Positions 40,316 to 40,324 of a stretch of 40,324 bases of DNA are shown in pieces (the stretch's first letter is position 1; each line of letters opens with the position of its first letter). The DNA is from Caldilineaceae bacterium. Lineage in GTDB: Bacteria > Chloroflexota > Anaerolineae > Caldilineales > Caldilineaceae. The stretch lies in contig JAHBVH010000076.1 of assembly GCA_019637645.1 (NCBI GenBank), positions 1 to 40,324 on the forward strand. The letters run 5' to 3'. The notes under the pieces were generated by a model. That model was not told where the DNA came from, did no database searches, and saw nothing but the letters and a program-made list of their open reading frames with translations. The position numbers and the translations under genes are program-made.

Positions 40316-40324
40316 CTTTGCTTT

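Overview
The window looks like a piece of a Chloroflexota (Chloroflexi) chromosome, probably an Anaerolineae, Caldilineae or Ardenticatenia-type lineage. This is inferred from style, not from a marker gene. Exported proteins carry Thr/Pro/Ala-rich linkers after their anchors. Intergenic gaps are rich in perfect hairpins and short iterated words. Gene content includes an AapJQMP-type amino-acid importer, a MacAB/LolCDE-like exporter, a presequence-protease-type M16C peptidase, a SpoIID/LytB protein and a MEMO protein. No rRNA, tRNA, IS element, CRISPR array or phage gene was seen. Coding density is ordinary.

Left part (1-10541). The 5' end of a D-threonine-aldolase/D-serine-dehydratase-like gene runs off the left edge on the minus strand. 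A plus-strand series of mostly single-gene units follows: a ThuA-like protein, an exported protein of unknown function, a MEMO-family protein with an extra N-terminal domain, a SIMPL (DUF541) exported protein and an enolase-family protein. Then comes a minus-strand pair: a membrane-anchored RNase Sa/barnase-type ribonuclease whose stop codon overlaps the start of a barstar gene. The part ends with an N-acyl-D-amino-acid deacylase-like amidohydrolase on the plus strand, preceded by a near-consensus promoter and a leader hairpin.

Middle part (10542-23702). A plus-strand export operon encodes a lipoprotein adaptor, a large FtsX/MacB-type permease and two ABC ATPases, the first with a C-terminal AbrB-like domain. 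It ends at a clear intrinsic terminator. Converging on it is a tight minus-strand run: MTAP-family protein, M16C metallopeptidase, nitrilase-superfamily amidase, Gfo/Idh/MocA oxidoreductase. Divergent from the MTAP-family gene is methylglyoxal synthase (mgsA).

Right part (23703-40324). A 30-bp tandem repeat is followed by a receiver-plus-histidine-kinase protein (minus), a small cupin (plus), a 999-residue SpoIID/LytB protein with Ig-like repeats (minus) and a TIM-barrel sugar isomerase (plus). The rest is a long minus-strand run, read from the right: the aapJQMP amino-acid importer, a phytanoyl-CoA-dioxygenase family enzyme, an M20 amidohydrolase, a rhomboid protease, an NAD-dependent epimerase/dehydratase and a D-2-hydroxyacid dehydrogenase. 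Several gaps inside this run hold different perfect hairpins or short-word inverted repeats, which may set the relative expression of the genes.

The most notable points are the membrane-tethered RNase/barstar pair, an enolase-like protein with two catalytic positions changed, an MTAP-family protein that lacks the phosphate-binding loops, and the ABC ATPase-AbrB fusion. All functions are read from recognisable motifs. No database search was possible.
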